A stretch of DNA of 64,000 bases from Rosa chinensis (taxonomy: Eukaryota; Streptophyta; Magnoliopsida; Rosales; Rosaceae): contig NC_037094.1 of the NCBI RefSeq assembly GCF_002994745.2, positions 8,230,001-8,294,000 of the forward strand, read 5' to 3'. Shown here piece after piece: positions 45,842-57,404 of this stretch. Under the pieces are notes generated by a model. The model worked only from the letters and a program-made list of their open reading frames with translations. It had not been told where the DNA came from and searched no databases. The translations under genes and the position numbers were made by a program. The number at the start of each line of letters is the position of its first letter. Position 1 is the stretch's first letter.

Positions 45842-47290
45842 GGGGGGTGAAATTTGCACCCCCAAAATTGCAAACCACACCCATTGTTATTTTTTTAATA
45901 ATATTTCTTGTTGCCTCTTTTTACACTTCCTAAAACACCCTCAGATTTTCTTTTTTCTTTTTCTTTTTGGGTCTTTTCTTCACTCTCTCTCCCCCCTCTC
46001 TTCCAGACCACCACCAAGGTCCTCTCTCTCTCTCTCTCTCTCCTTCCCGATCTTCCTGAAAAACTTGCGGGCTACACTCGGGCTCTCCGTTGAACTTGAA
46101 CACGAATCTCCGGTCGGGTTGGGCCCGGACACTCAAGAAGAACTGCGACTGAGCCAACCCAGACCCGGACCCCTTTTTCTTTTTTCCCACCAATCCCAAT
46201 CCAGTCGTTCTGGTACACCACTGGGCGCGACTCCGCCGTGGCCAGTCGGCCAGATGTGACTGAAAACTAATGAGGGCTGATGAACTCAATAATTATGATT
46301 GATCTATCAAATTCTACACCGAACCGATCACGAAAACAATTTTCGATTTCGACCAAGAACTAATTTCCCTGAGATTTCAATCGCACTGTGTACATGAACT
46401 CTGCTTGAATAGTAGAACTCTAGCTCTAATTTTGATCCCACAGACATAGAACAGGTATATTAAAAAAAAAAAAAATTCTGAAATTCTGATTTGCTAGCCA
46501 AAATTAATCCAAAATGTTGATATTCTAATAAGAGTGGAGTATTTACGGTTCTTAATTATCTACTACTAAACTCATACCTCCGATAATCACCGGAAATAGT
46601 CGGAGAACTCAACGCTGGCTTGGCCGGACTCCGATATCCACTCTCCCGTTCCGCTTATCTCGGCTTCGTAGAGAAGAGCTGGAGAGTCTATCCACGAATT
46701 CTTTAAGCAAGCTCCTTCTCGAGGCCATGTCAGCAGCTAGACTGGCCTCAGACGGCAGCAGCGGCAGGAGCTCGCCGAGAACAACAATCACCTCTTCTTT
46801 CCGATCAGATGAGCCGTTTCTGGCATTGGACAATCGGACCTCGGAGTCTGTCGTCGACGAGGTAGTCGAACGATCCAATGGAGTAGGAGCGGCGCGCGCT
46901 GGAGTTGGACATCCTAGTTGTTTGGCGGCGGCTGACATTGCCAATCTCGAGTCGGAAGCGGTTGTTGATGCAGCGGAGGATTCGGCAGAGGGAGAATGAG
47001 GCGACGATGGTGACGACGACGATGAGGAGGATGATGAGAATGCTCGGACTTAAGGTTTTCACGGTCAATGAGAGGTTGTTGTGAGGTGGTGGAGGCTGAT
47101 AATGGCGGTGGCGGCGGAGTCCTTGGTGAAGATCGGGAAGGAGAGAGAGAGAGGACCTTGGTCTGGAAGAGAGGGGGGAGAGAGAGAGAAGGGGTGTTTT
47201 AGGAAGTGTAAAAAAAGGTAATAAGAAATATTATTAAAAAAATAACAAGGGGTGTGGTTTGCAATTTTGAGGGTGCAAATTTCACCCCCC
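45842..47290. mobile_element. Long-TIR element with gene-like cargo (candidate Pack-MULE)
   Basis: 1,449 bp. TIRs longer than 130 bp start GGGGGGTGAAATTTGCACCC. An 8-bp duplication TTAATTTA lies at 45834-45841 and 47291-47298. Cargo is GC-rich compared with the flanks and holds a minus-strand membrane-anchor-like frame. No transposase. Confidence 0.82.
46609..47068 (-). pseudogene. Captured gene fragment inside the TIR element
   Basis: Minus frame 47068-46805 begins MTVKTLSPSILIILLIVVV, a strong single transmembrane segment, then Arg/Ser-rich sequence (RRSYSIGSFDYLVDD). After a frame change it could continue in the frame down to 46609, which holds EEVIVVLGELLPLLPSEASL. The host family is not recognised. 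It may be an N-terminal exon of a small membrane protein. Confidence 0.4.
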
Positions 47291-47298
47291 TTAATTTA

Positions 47299-47777
47299 TC
47301 ATACCTACGACATTTCCCTAATCTTTATCTAATTATTGGTCGCCTTGATGTTTATCTCCTCCTAATCACCTGATAATTAGTCGGCTAATTGAGATTGATT
47401 AGTGGCATGTACCCCTCCACATCAAGGCCCATCACCCTCACCACTTGTGTTCTTGTCTTCCATCTTGCTTCTTTTTTGTTGCTTTTCCTCACACCAAAGA
47501 TGATTGACTCCATTTAGTCGTTTCTCTACATTTCTCACTTGAGACTCCCCTGCCTCCATTGTTGACATTTATTCTAGCACCCAAGAAGTCCAACTTCCTA
47601 TGAACTCTACTGCAGGCAAAGTATTGACCATACACAAAAAGAAAATGGAGCAAGTGATTCACTAGTTGCTTACTTGCTTTTGCTGCAGACTTGGAGGTCA
47701 AGTATTAGATACAATATATAAGTATTCCATTTCATCTAAATCATCTCGAGATTGTTCTAAATGATGTTTCAGAATTG
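47299..47777. other. Spacer, no gene seen
   Basis: AT-rich, ending at the left target duplication of the next LINE. Confidence 0.5.
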
Positions 47778-47794
47778 ACTCGTCCTAGATTTTT

Positions 47795-47902
47795 TTTTTT
47801 TTTGAGGAAGGGCCAGAAACTGTTACCCGTAGGCCATGATCATTAATGAAACCATAGAATACATAGGGGGACATAGTGCCTAAACCCCAAATAAAAAATA
47901 CA
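47795..47902 (-). mobile_element. Severely 5'-truncated LINE
   Basis: Plus-strand T run, then GAGGAAGGGCCAGAAACTG...: the 3' end of a minus-strand LINE of about 110 bp. A target duplication of about 17 bp, ACTCGTCCTAGATTTTT / ACTCGTCCTAAATTTTT (47778, 47903), brackets it. A related but older end appears near 51350-51470. Confidence 0.85.
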
Positions 47903-47920
47903 ACTCGTCCTAAATTTTTT

Positions 47921-48664
47921 ATAATAACTAATTTGGCTAGTTCTGTTGTTCTCGTTCATTCAACTAAAAAATTTATTCAAGTAAAAGGATAAAAATATAT
48001 GCAAGTCGGATTAGACTCCTAATCAAGAGAGTAGGGGGGCAAGGTCTTATGCTCTTATATAAGTACTACATATAATTTATTATTTAAAGGTGTGACATTA
48101 GTCTAAAAATGAGTAGGACGGTAGGAGGCTCGATGATCTTGGGAAGGTATTATATGTTTCTTTTTACTACTAAATTCATCAAATATCTGATTTTTTTTTT
48201 TGGGAGAAATTTTAATTATTTTTGGAAAGTGAAATTAAAATTTTTCATTTCACAATTCACACTGCATGTTTCATTTTTTTTGTAACTTAAAATTTGTCTT
48301 CAGTAAATTAAGTTTTATCCTTTTAAACTAGACTCCAAACACACCCTATGGGTGTGGATAATAACTTCCCATGTAATTTCACAGAATGTGGAGAAAATTG
48401 CTGTAAATATTTTGTTTTTAATTTTTAATTTTTTTTTAATTTTCTTTTATTTGTGAATTGACTATTTTGTCTTTCTCAAATATTTGAGTTCAAATGTTTT
48501 TTAATATTTGAGGGATATTTTGGTAAAAAATTTCAGTTTTGAAGAGCAAGCTCTCTTCTCAACAAAAAAAAATCTAAATTGAAAAATAACAAATATGGAT
48601 TTCACTCCCTTTATTATTTTTTTTTTTATATAACGATTGAGATTATACATATCGGAGCTTCTGC
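47921..48664. other. Spacer, no gene seen
   Basis: AT-rich with T runs. Nothing recognised. Confidence 0.5.
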
Positions 48665-49507
48665 TATCCACCTAGGTGAGGGTCACCTGCCGTCCTTTAA
48701 CATCGCGTGGGGTACACGTGCTGACGGTACAGTGCTGAAAAGGAGAGAAAAGGAGAGCTTGGTGCTCTCAGACCCGAAGCATGACTCGACCGAGGAAACC
48801 CAGCCAGGACGCCGACCTCCGGCCACCGATCGACGACGCAAGACCCCCAGTCTCTCCGACTAGTCGTCTCCGTCACGTCTGTGGCCTTGGATCGCCCATG
48901 CACGGGACAAGGAAGGCGACTCGACGGTGAAAAGTGGTGACTGTTCCGGCGAGTTTCCGCCATTTCCGGCCACCGTATGAGCTTCTTATGCTTTTCCGGC
49001 TATCCTAGCCTTGGCTTCCACTTCGATTACACCTGTAGACGAGGAATTGAGAAGCTTTCTGGACTGTAGCATGAGAACCGTCAATTCATCACCATTCCAG
49101 TTTCAACAGTGAGCTCGGGAAGCTGAGTTTGAGTGATTGAAGTGGGATTCCAAAGAGATCACATCTTCTCCGTTCATTCCACACCCAGCCAATTCTCCAA
49201 TCTCCTCCTCCCTCAACTCCCACACCGCCACCAATCACACTAATCGCCGACTCGCTGATGACCCAAGCCTCACATCAGACCCGGGATGTTTGGCATTGTA
49301 CCCGAGATGATGTTTGACATTGTACCCATTTTTTACCTGTCCCCTCTCTCTCTCAATCAAACTTTCGTTTGTAAGAAGACTGTAACGGCGGGAGAGAGTC
49401 AGATTGGGTCAGAGCAGACCCTACAACTTTTCATTCGTCCTATGTCGTTCTGCCACGTCACCCCGCCGTTCTGCCACGTCACCAGATGACCCTCACCTAG
49501 GTAGATA
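48665..49507. mobile_element. TIR element with GC-rich interior
   Basis: Inverted ends TATCCACCTAGGTGAGGGTC and the complement of TATCTACCTAGGTGAGGGTC. The interior is GC-rich with gene-like composition (minus frame 48963-48697, plus frame 48579-48863), but no protein family is recognised. No clear target duplication. Confidence 0.65.
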
Positions 49508-50346
49508 GAGGAATTTTCGTATATATACTGACCATAAATCACCGTCAAAAAGTCACACTCATTACTTTTTTTAAGCAAAATTTAATTTAATATTTTAATA
49601 TATATATATATATATATATTTATCATGTAATTTGAAAAGATGATAACAAAAGGTACAAAATAAGGTTCACACATGATTTATGACGCCTTGCCCGTAACGT
49701 TCCATCCCTCACCTAACCATAGTCACGCAAACCAACCAGTGATGGGGTTACGGATTAGGACGCAAAACCCTCTTTCTCAAAAAAAAAAAAAAAAATGAAT
49801 GTCCTAGAGTTTTATGTGGCATTTATTTGCCCGACCCACGTGGCTCAACTGATCTCTCCTCCACGTGTCATCCGTCCATTAGCCCCTCAAAAAGAGTCAG
49901 TTCCCCCATAAAGTATCTCAACCGAATTGAATCCCCATTTCAAGTCCGCAAAAACAAACAAAAAACCAGAGTTAATTCCCAGTTGGCGTCCGTAACCGTT
50001 GTTGGGTGTGTGGTCCGTAAGGGTGACGTTGGCTGTGATATAAAGTGGGCGGTCAGAATACCAAAATTTGTATGAAGAAAATAATAATAAAGTAAAAAAG
50101 TGTTAAGGGCAGGGGGTTTGGTTTGAAGGACATGACGAGGTTCGGTCTGTGGGTTAGGGGTCAAGAGAGAGGGATTAAGGGACTGTCCGAATTGCTAAGG
50201 AGAGAGGAGGCAGAGAAACCCTGGCCCTACACCTCACATTAATTGTAACCTAATTAGGGGACACCACCGGACCCACCTTAATTTCACCGCGCCAGAGATT
50301 TGTGTTTTTTTTTTTTTTCTTTCTTTTGAGAGGAAAACAAATATGA
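49508..50346. other. Spacer with (TA)n tract
   Basis: (TA)n at 49598-49618. Includes an A run at 49780-49795. Short frames unsupported. Confidence 0.45.
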
Positions 50347-50354
50347 TTTTGTTT

Positions 50355-51078
50355 GGGTTGAGACTATTGTCACCCTATAATTTTCTTTGTTCACCCTACT
50401 TCCTCATTACACCCTACATTTTAATTTTAATTATTAGATTTACTTATCCAACCTATTTCTCTTCACAGGAATATCCTCCATCATATGACATATCAAATTA
50501 AAAAATAAATTTTGTTTAACAAAAATTTCTCATTTAATTTATATCAATTAAAAAGACTTCCTAAAATATATTAAAGTTTTCTAATAAAATCATAATTTGA
50601 TTTACTTCCATTTTTTTAAATTTTTTCCATTCAGTTTCAATGTTCGTTTATTTCAATCCATATTAAAAAAATTAGTAAGTGCTACTATGAGCAATGAAAA
50701 AATGATTGATTTTTTTCTCCGTGTTTTAAATTTTTTACTTTCGGTGTTTATAAAGGTATTATAAAGATTTTGATGAAGTTAACACTAATGGTTTGTGAAT
50801 TAAATAGTGAATTAACGATGACGACGCAACAGAAAGATAAAAAACAAAATTCTAATAAATTGAAATTTGGATGGAGAAGATGAAGATTAATGTTATCAGA
50901 AGAGAAATTAAGTAGTTTTGTATTTAATTAGTTATGTATTTAGTTTTCCTTAAAGATTTAAATTTTAGAAAATTAGTGTACTTATTAGTGATTTTGCATT
51001 TGGGTAATATAGTCTTTCAATAATTCAAATATTTGTAGGGTGAACAAAGAAAATGGTATGGTGGCAATAGCCGCACCC
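50355..51078. mobile_element. TIR element, 724 bp, 8-bp TSD
   Basis: Left end GGGTTGAGACTATTGTCACC and the inverse of GGGTGCGGCTATTGCCACC, with further pairing to TTTTCTTTGTTCACCCTAC. Perfect TTTTGTTT duplications at 50347-50354 and 51079-51086. AT-rich core with no frame. hAT or Mutator-like. Confidence 0.8.
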
Positions 51079-51086
51079 TTTTGTTT

Positions 51087-51766
51087 GTTGTAATAGTGTA
51101 CCAGTACTACGATGTTTGTTTGCTCTCTGCTGCTCAGTGATACGATAAATTGTATATTTATTTACTTTACCAAGGGATATACAAACGAAATAAAGATGTA
51201 TGATTGTAAAATTAAATGAGTTCAAACACGTTGTGCAGGGATCTAAAGTATTCTAAACTATGACATATATAAAGAAAATTGAAGCATTTGTTAAGCCAAT
51301 TTCTAAATACTTTTTTTTATAATAAAATCACACGCCCAAAATTCTGATTCACACCCTTTTTTTTCTTCTAAATATGGCCAGTATAGTTGCTCTTAAATCT
51401 TGACCATTAATGAAACTTTATAATACATGGAGGCCATGATATCTGAATCCCAAATTACAGTAAGCGTAATGAGAACATTCCGAGATAATAACAACAGTCT
51501 TTCCAAAAAAATATGTATTCTAACATGCACTAATTATAATTCACGCGATACTTAAATTCATCAAAATTATTTTTCTCCCTCAACATTAAACTACATCAAA
51601 TAAAGACGAGGCTAGAATTATGTTAGCAAAGTTAACATATTTAATTTGGAGACAGATGACTCGATGGATCTAACAAGACATCATAATCATAACAAAGGGT
51701 GCTGAGGTTCAGCAGTACAAACCTAAGAAACAAGCAACGAGTTATATATATCTTGAAAGATTATCC

Positions 51767-51803
<37 letters not shown>
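51087..51803. other. Spacer with old LINE tail
   Basis: About 51350-51470 resembles a LINE 3' end on the minus strand (T run, then ATGGCCAG...CATTAATGAAAC). (TA)n at 51770-51802. Confidence 0.45.
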
Positions 51804-51805
<2 letters not shown>

Positions 51806-52202
51806 GGCCTTTCTAGTGAGGGATCCATTTTTTTGGTATTTTATAGGGATAGGGCATTAGACCAACTTTTCGATCATATTTTCACATCTCAACCGTTCAG
51901 TTTTTAGGTTCTAATGTATAGATCACTTCTGCAAATTTTCAGCCAATTTGATGATCTTTAAGGCATCCAAAACTGCAATTTACCATTATAAACACGAATA
52001 GTTTCGGTTCGACAGATTATGTCCGTTCGTGTAAATTGCAGTTTTCGATGCCTTAACTATCACCAATTTGGCTGAAAATTTGTAGAAATGATTTATACAT
52101 TAGAACCTAAAAACTGAACAGTTAAGATGTAAAAATATGATCGAAAAGTTGGTTTAATGCATATCCCTATAAAAGACAAAAAAAGGGATCCCTTAGTGGA
52201 AG

Positions 52203-52206
<4 letters not shown>
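51804..52206. mobile_element. Foldback MITE sitting in (TA)n
   Basis: Arms AGGGCCTTTCTAGTGAGGGA and the inverse TCCCTTAGTGGAAGCCCT pair along about 180 bases. (TA)n tracts flank both sides (to 51802 and 52207-52244), suggesting insertion at TA. Confidence 0.8.
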
Positions 52207-52246
<40 letters not shown>

Positions 52247-52462
52247 AAAGCCTCACACACACACACACATGATAGGAGCATTTTAATGTGATATTTTAAT
52301 AGTTAATTTCTCACATTTTGCTTAGTTAATTCCTTAACGAATCGATTTTTAACTCAATTTCTATTTTCTTAGGTACATTGGAGTAAATGATGGTGAAATG
52401 AGCATTATGTCCACACTTACCTACAAATGGTGGAGATAAAATTGAAGTAAATGAGTAGGAAA

Positions 52463-52700
52463 TCCATCATCATCATCACCCAAAAATATTCCATGTTTTA
52501 GGGTGTAATCATCATGTTTTCTCCATCATTTCTCACACTAATCCACCATCATCATCACCCAAAAACATTCCATGTTTTAGGGTGTAATCATCATGTTTTC
52601 TCCATCATTTCTCACACTAATCCACCATCATCATCACCCAAAAACATTCCATGTTTTAGGGTGTAATCATCATGTTTTCTCCATCATTACTCACACTAAT
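52463..52700. repeat. 79-bp tandem repeat, three units
   Basis: Units starting CCATCATCATCATCACCC at 52463, and CCACCATCATCATCACCC at 52543 and 52622, inside the solo LTR. Confidence 0.9.
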
Positions 52701-52778
52701 TTACTCCATCTTTTCCAATTTCACTCTTTTTTTCTCTTCCCTATATAAACACCTTCTCCTCTCATTCCAAAACATCTT

Positions 52779-53010
52779 CCTTCATCCATCTCATCTTCTT
52801 TGTCTCTCCATTTCCTTTCCATTTTTCCACATAATTCCTTCATCCATCTCATCTTCTTTGTCTCTCCATTTCCTTTCCATTTTTCCACATAATTCCTTCA
52901 TCCATCTCATCTTCTTTGTCTCACCATTTCCTCTCCATTTTCCTTAGTCACCATTTCCTACAACAATTCCTTCATCCATCTCATCTTCTTTGTCTCTCCA
53001 TTTCCTTTCC
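52779..53010. repeat. 58-bp tandem repeat, about four units
   Basis: Units starting CCTTCATCCATCTCATCTTC at 52779, 52837, 52895 and 52969. Reverse-complement counterpart of the 41390 array. Confidence 0.9.
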
Positions 53011-54088
53011 ATTTTCCTCTCCATTCTCTAGTTGCAAAGTTCTGCGTTTTCAAGGAAGGAGAGGAAGAAGAAGAAGAAGGAGCCGTGAAGATCATATCCT
53101 CCATCATCCACCTTGAAGGCTTGCTTCCAAGATTCAAGATCCAACCATCTAGCTCTCCATCTCCATCTCCCCTCACGGTGTAATTCATTCTTTTTCCTTG
53201 TAATGATCTTTTGTTTTCCTTGTTTGAATTCATATGAACTTGTTTCTAGTTAACAATAATGTTTAGGGTAAAGTTTAAACCCAACTTCTATGTTTAAATA
53301 AAGTTTTCGAATTCCATAATTGTGATTCTAAGTTGCTTATGTGAGTTTGTTCGATTGAATTTGCTTGATAGAAAACTTTTATATGTTTATCTTATTTGGG
53401 TCGACACTTATAGGATTTGCATGTAATTGGTGCTAGGTTTAAGAACATGAAATCGACTTTTCGTTTTGTGTAACTTGAATCAAAAGTAGTAAAGGTTCTG
53501 GACAAGAATCGAATTTAATTGAAGAGGATTGCAATTAGGTGGACTTTTCCATAACTAAGTTGTACACTTGAGTTGATAGCCTTTCTCTATGTCTAATGCG
53601 TTGAACATGTCATGATTGACTAGCTTTCTAGGGCTTGATTGCATGTTTGATAGGATTAATCTAGGTGCTTTCGCTTAGGTTAATTAGCATTGAAAAGTAA
53701 AAAATGGGAATTCATTTGCTTTCGAATGTTTCACATGATCAACTCCTCTCTCATGACTTGGAAGAACAATTATAGGGTTTGAATCGAATTTGATTACATG
53801 GAATTGATTTTGATCTTTGTTCCTTGCGTTCCACCCTTGTATATATGTTTTTACGTTTTCTTTATTTTATTTATTTTAATTTTAATTTTAAGAATCCTAA
53901 TCCCCCCTTATTTGTGTTTACTTGTATATATTTATTCTTTATTTTATTTTTGTAAATAATACTTTTCTTTATTTGTTTCACAATTACAAGTGTACCCTCA
54001 ATCCCCGGATAGAACGATCCCTATTTACTTATACTACTAACGACATTTCAGGGTTAAATTGCGCGCTTGCTTTGAGTGCGTCAACACA

Positions 54089-55285
54089 CACACACATATA
54101 TATATATATATATTGAAAGCCTCACATGTGATTGTCCTTGTGAAAAAAAACATGAAGAAAATGATGTTTGATGCTAGCTTTACTAACATTTTTTTCATTG
54201 GTGCAAGTCATTACAACTGTTATGATATTTTGACCAATGTCAAGTAATTATGATCCGATTTTCTTAAATACGCTTATTCTTGTCATGTTCAAGTTGTACT
54301 ATTGAGTTTCTACACAAAGTGTCTTAACTTCTTGAGTTTTTCTATTATAACCTCCAAATTTACTCACTTGACCTCCTATGCTTTTTACACCTCCTATCAA
54401 AATTTCAATTACTAAATTTACTCACTAAATCTTACTAAAGTTCATCAAATATGAGCATCTTTAATAATGTTAGTTATTTTGGAGTCAAATTTTAGCTAAA
54501 AAGTCATTTTGGCTAGCCACTTTAGAAATACATATGCATCAGTGCTTTCTATTTTAGCTAGTTTTGAATTTATATTATTTTTAAAGGAATATTAAATAGT
54601 TTAAATGTATTTATAAATTACATCAAGTAACTTAAAATGAATGTTTTAAATTATAGAGAGCCTCATCTCGCTCTCTATATTTATGAGTGAGATAGCTAAA
54701 TGTTATAATAGAGTGTCACTTAGGAGTCTGGTACAGCTGCTAAAATATATAAAAAGCTAAACATGCTCTATAAAATAACTAAGGAACCAAAATAGAGAGT
54801 CTGCTAAAAATGCTCTAACATCACTCATATAGTTTGCAAATAAACTATTATCTTTAAAATAAAAAGCTTAGTCATATCAATGGTTTAAGTATTATATAAA
54901 TCTTAATTATATATACATTCCTTAATCAGACAACATAAATCTCTTAGGTATTGAGTTTTAAAAATTAATTTATAATCAATAAGAAAATAACATGAACTAT
55001 GCTGTAGTTTTTTTAAATTTTTTTTTTAGTTGTGCAAAAAATAATGAAGATTAATTATTTTCTCTATTTTATGTACCTCATGATTAATTATTTAAATATT
55101 TGTTTATATTTTTTTTAAATTGCTAGCTCAATTTGTTTTTTCTTTTCTTTTTTGTTTTGCAAATATAATGGATAGACTTAGATTTAGGTCATAATATGAT
55201 TATTTTGTTTTCCCTCACCAATATGCGTTCAACATGTATATCATACATTTTTATGTCACAGGTTCTTAATTATAGTTTTAAGTCT

Positions 55286-55320
<35 letters not shown>

Positions 55321-57138
55321 TGCTTTAATGAGTAATGTAGTGGAATTAGAAAATGAAAATAGATAAGGAAAATAATAAAGAATGCCATCTAATATTATTG
55401 AATTGGAAAGTCTAGAGGAAATCAATATAATATTTTGTTTGGTATAATTATTGTCCTTAATAATAATTTTATAGTATGTTATATCTGTTATTTAATAATT
55501 CATAATAGAGTGAGGTCAAATGAGTAGATTTAGAGGTCCCAATAGAAACACTCTGACTTCTTTAACATATGATAAAAATTAAAATTAAAATGGCCAAATG
55601 TATAGTCCATAAGTTAGGCAAATTGTACTATTTCACTTTAATATGTTGGTCCCTAAGTAGCCTCACAACATATTAGATGATGGAAGTTTTACTTGATCTG
55701 AGTATGAAATTCCCACATGTGTTATTCAATTTCCATCCATTAAATTCGAGTGGTGAGTTGTCACACTTCTCACCAAAAGAATCAGAAAATTGTACAACCA
55801 AAGTTTGGCTCAAGCACACACACATTTATGTCCTATTTTCATGTGTTATGTCACATGCATATTAGCTACTTATAGACATGTACTTATCATTTCTAGCCTC
55901 AACAATACGATCAAAATTTAAACAAAGGTGGTTCTAGTTTGATCACCAAATCTGCTACTTGGACTTCCAATACTTAATACACGTGTAATTTACTTTTTAG
56001 AATATACTTAATACACGTGTAATTTACTTTTTAGAATATGTGAAAAGCTAAGTAGACCTCTTTATTTTTACCAAAACACCCATGAACATGAGATACAACA
56101 ATATGTTACTCTACTTTTTATTTGTATCTTCAACCACGAGAAGAAAAATGAATCAAAATCACATGATATTGCTCTCTTATGAGTAAGTCTCTTCTCCATC
56201 AAAATTGATCAGAAGGCTAGTTCTCAATCTTGAGATGTTGCTAGAATCCCTCTGAATTTGCTAAAAGAATGATTTCAAGAGTTTTTGGTTGGAAGATCGA
56301 GTAATAACTATATCATAATATTCAATGAATTTAGTTTAAGGAAATTCCAAATTGTTTTGAATTTAATTTTGTATTAAATGATAATTATTATTTTTACATA
56401 ATTATTTTAGATAAATTATAAAACTATATAGGCAATATAAGGAAATTATGAAGAAAAAAAATTAATTGAATGTTATATTTAGGGAGGTAAGAAGAGTATT
56501 TTATTTTATTATTATTAAATTTTTTTGCATTTTTATCTATTTGTCCTTATTTGTCTTTTTATATGATTTACAAAGTCTATTAATAATTGCAAAAAATTTG
56601 GACCTCTAATATCAAATTTGAAGGTCCAACTAGAAGTTTAGAATCACCCTTTAAACAGAATGATTTCTTTAATTGCTAAATAATTGATCGCTAAATCTCT
56701 CTCACTTGTCACACACATATACCCTTTAACTTTAGCATCAGCCTAACCCAAAGTAACGGGAACACTTGAGAAGATTCTTCCAAGATACCCCATGTGTGTG
56801 TGAAAAAATATTAAAAAAACGAATACAAAATGAATTACCGAACATAGATATTTTATTAATGTTCATAATTAAAAAATTGACTATATTTTAAGAATTACGT
56901 GACTTAATCAAATGGTAGTGAACAAATAATTTTCTCATGTATTATAACAAAAAAGAAAATTCTCTTGTAAAAGAGGTAAAAGAGGAACAAAAATGGAGGA
57001 AATGATTCAAAGCACCGACGTACACTTATACCAACATAAATGAACCGCTGAATTAAATGTAATTCACATTTTATTTATTAAAGAAAAATATTAAATATAA
57101 ATATTAAGTTTGAAATCATCTTATAAGTGTCGAATCAC
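54089..57138. other. AT-rich intergenic spacer
   Basis: No gene recognised. A possible MITE at about 54450-54820 has loose inverted GAGCAT ends. (TA)n at 55287-55317. The 34-bp direct repeat at 55971 is listed separately. Confidence 0.5.
55971..56039. repeat. 34-bp direct repeat, two units
   Basis: TACTTAATACACGTGTAATT... repeated at 55971 and 56005. Each unit holds an ACACGTGT palindrome (G-box core CACGTG). Confidence 0.85.
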
Positions 57139-57141
57139 TTA

Positions 57142-57401
57142 AAGCAACTCCAACAGCTTCCCTATAATTTTTGTATTATAGAGAAGTAAAAGTCAAACGT
57201 TTAGCCTATTTTTCTTCCCAAATTCTAACAGATTCCCTAGTTTACATTAATCTATAAAATCTCTATATTATTCTTTAAAATTTTGGAGTTTGCTGTAAAT
57301 ATAGAGAAATTTGTTTTCTTTCTCCTCACTTTTCATAAAATAGAGATAATTATATGAAATTTGTTGGAGCAAAAGAGGCTCCTAATTTGTTGGAGTTGCT
57401 C
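57142..57401. mobile_element. Tourist-like (PIF/Harbinger) MITE
   Basis: 260 bp with ends AAGCAACTCCAACA and the inverse TGTTGGAGTTGCTC type, flanked by TTA on both sides (57139-57141, 57402-57404), as for PIF/Harbinger. Confidence 0.8.
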
Positions 57402-57404
57402 TTA

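Larger units (their letters stand above)
52270..54083 (+). mobile_element. Solo LTR, 1.81 kb, plus orientation
   Basis: Begins TGATAGGAGCATTTTAATG and ends TGCTTTGAGTGCGTCA. Same family as 40244-42675, opposite strand. ACACA flanks both sides (52265-52269, 54084-54088), though inside a (CA)n run, so less decisive. A TATA box CTATATAAACACC lies near 52741. Tandem arrays at 52463-52700 (79-bp units, three) and 52779-53010 (58-bp units, about four). Confidence 0.85.

Noticed and set aside
52672..53116. Phe/Ser/His-rich frames on the plus strand
   Set aside because: They translate the tandem arrays of the solo LTR.
54450..54820. Possible MITE with GAGCAT ends
   Set aside because: Inverted similarity of the ends is too short and imperfect, and no target duplication was seen.
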